Shown here: in pieces, positions 63,370 to 64,000 of the stretch
How the letters are laid out: each line of letters starts with the position of its first letter
Numbering within the stretch: the first letter of the stretch is position 1
Source: UBA6059 sp040219045
Lineage (GTDB): Bacteria; Bacteroidota; Bacteroidia; Cytophagales; Cyclobacteriaceae
Direction: 5' to 3'
Length of the DNA: 64,000 bases
Assembly: GCA_965229505.1 (NCBI GenBank)
Contig: OZ245881.1
Coordinates: 2,480,001 to 2,544,000 of the forward strand
Translations under genes and position numbers: made by a program
The notes under the pieces: model-generated
What the model was told of the DNA's origin: nothing
Database searches by the model: none
Seen by the model: the letters and a program-made list of their open reading frames with translations, nothing else

Positions 63370-63993
63370 TTAGATAAGATTATCTCCTTTTGCTTTGGAA
63401 ATAACAGCAGATTTGGTGTTTACCTTGAGTTTAGTGTAGATATTCTTAGTGTGAGATTTTACTGTCTCCTTTGCAATGAACAGCTCTTCGGATATCTGAC
63501 TGTAGCTTCTACCTTCGGCGATAAGCCTTAGTACATCGGTCTCTCTATCGGTGAGTGGTGAGTTGGGATTGATGTGAAACTTACCAATGACCATTCGCGC
63601 TATGCGAGAACTCATAGGTGCCCCTCCCTTTAGAATATCCTCCAAAGCATTTATGAGCTCCATGAAATCAGCACTCTTGGTGATATATCCGGTGGCACCT
63701 GCCCTTAGGCTGTCAAAAACCAGATCTGGATCCTCATACATGGTAAGAATAATCGCTTCCGTATGTGGAGAAATCTCTTTGATTCTTTTGATCGTCTCTA
63801 TACCATTGATGCCCGGTAGTTCCAGATCAACTAATGCTAAATCCGGCTGAATTTTCCTAACTTCCTGTACAGCTGCCTCACCGGATTCATAAGTCGCTTT
63901 CACCGCGAACTTATCAGAGCCATTGATAATAAGTTCGTAGGACCTTCTTAGATCTTCATTATCTTCAATTATGATAAGTTTCTTTTTAAACAT
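63370..63993 (-). CDS. NarL/LuxR-type response regulator, copy 2
   Basis: 207 residues: receiver domain (about 4-120; EDNED, Asp56 in LVDLELPG, Lys in ITKS) and LuxR helix-turn-helix (about 142-200; TDRETDVLRLIAEGRSYSQIS, KETVKSHTKNIYTKL). It is a close paralogue of the regulator at 53286, sharing GAPMSxxIAR and SPLTxRET segments. It converges on SusCD block 2. No kinase is visible, but the gene's upstream region lies outside the window. Confidence 0.93.
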   Translation of the reverse strand: MFKKKLIIIEDNEDLRRSYELIINGSDKFAVKATYESGEAAVQEVRKIQPDLALVDLELPGINGIETIKRIKEISPHTEAIILTMYEDPDLVFDSLRAGATGYITKSADFMELINALEDILKGGAPMSSRIARMVIGKFHINPNSPLTDRETDVLRLIAEGRSYSQISEELFIAKETVKSHTKNIYTKLKVNTKSAVISKAKGDNLI

Positions 63994-64000
63994 GCTCTAT

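Overview
The window is chromosomal DNA from a member of the Bacteroidota, most likely a gliding marine or soil bacterium of the Cytophagales. Supporting genes are the type IX secretion pair porU-porV, the gliding lipoprotein gldH next to ricT, two SusC/SusD outer-membrane uptake pairs, a GWxTD protein, a WG-repeat protein, and promoters of the Bacteroidota TAnnTTTG type. GC content looks to be in the mid 40s, except for one richer block at about 38.3-40.7 kb.

Layout. 1-16 kb: envelope and core metabolism (yicC cut by the window edge, a propeller-barrel outer-membrane protein, an FAD amine-oxidase-like enzyme, an MBL hydrolase, pssA, porU, porV, an M16 protein lacking its zinc motif, a WG-repeat protein, hemA). 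16-31 kb: DNA and RNA handling and biosynthesis (a helix-hairpin-helix protein, a 1343-residue Upf1-like helicase, gldH, ricT, purD, recQ, mannose-1-phosphate guanylyltransferase, rlmB, a GWxTD protein, a methyltransferase, dps). 31-38 kb: asnB, an NlpC/P60 lipoprotein, tRNA-Ala with a small GIY-YIG nuclease unit behind it, an ALDH7-type dehydrogenase, an HtrA protease, hsp20, tRNA-Asn. 38.1-41.4 kb: a small accessory island with a GC-richer S9 peptidase, a possible group II intron remnant, a palindromic MITE-like repeat and a broken tyrosine recombinase. 41.4-47 kb: EamA transporter, pruA, yjjG, a winged-helix regulator and small envelope proteins. 47-64 kb: two paralogous blocks of SusC, SusD, a lipoprotein and an orphan NarL/LuxR response regulator, separated by a set of genes containing an ECF42-type sigma factor with its DGPF partner.

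The most unusual structure is at 33.5-34.0 kb. An 84-residue GIY-YIG nuclease gene lies exactly between tRNA-Ala(GGC) and a defective tRNA-like copy. The 3' part of the tRNA plus its terminator is repeated as a perfect 61-bp direct repeat. The nuclease start codon uses the last two bases of the first repeat, and its stop codon lies in the tRNA-like copy, whose anticodon arm is replaced by a perfect hairpin. This looks like a tiny tRNA-associated selfish element. A second theme is the doubled SusCD/lipoprotein/regulator block, whose upstream regions share an ATCCCCCA box. A third is the hsp20 promoter, with two phased palindromes ahead of a sigma-54-like core.
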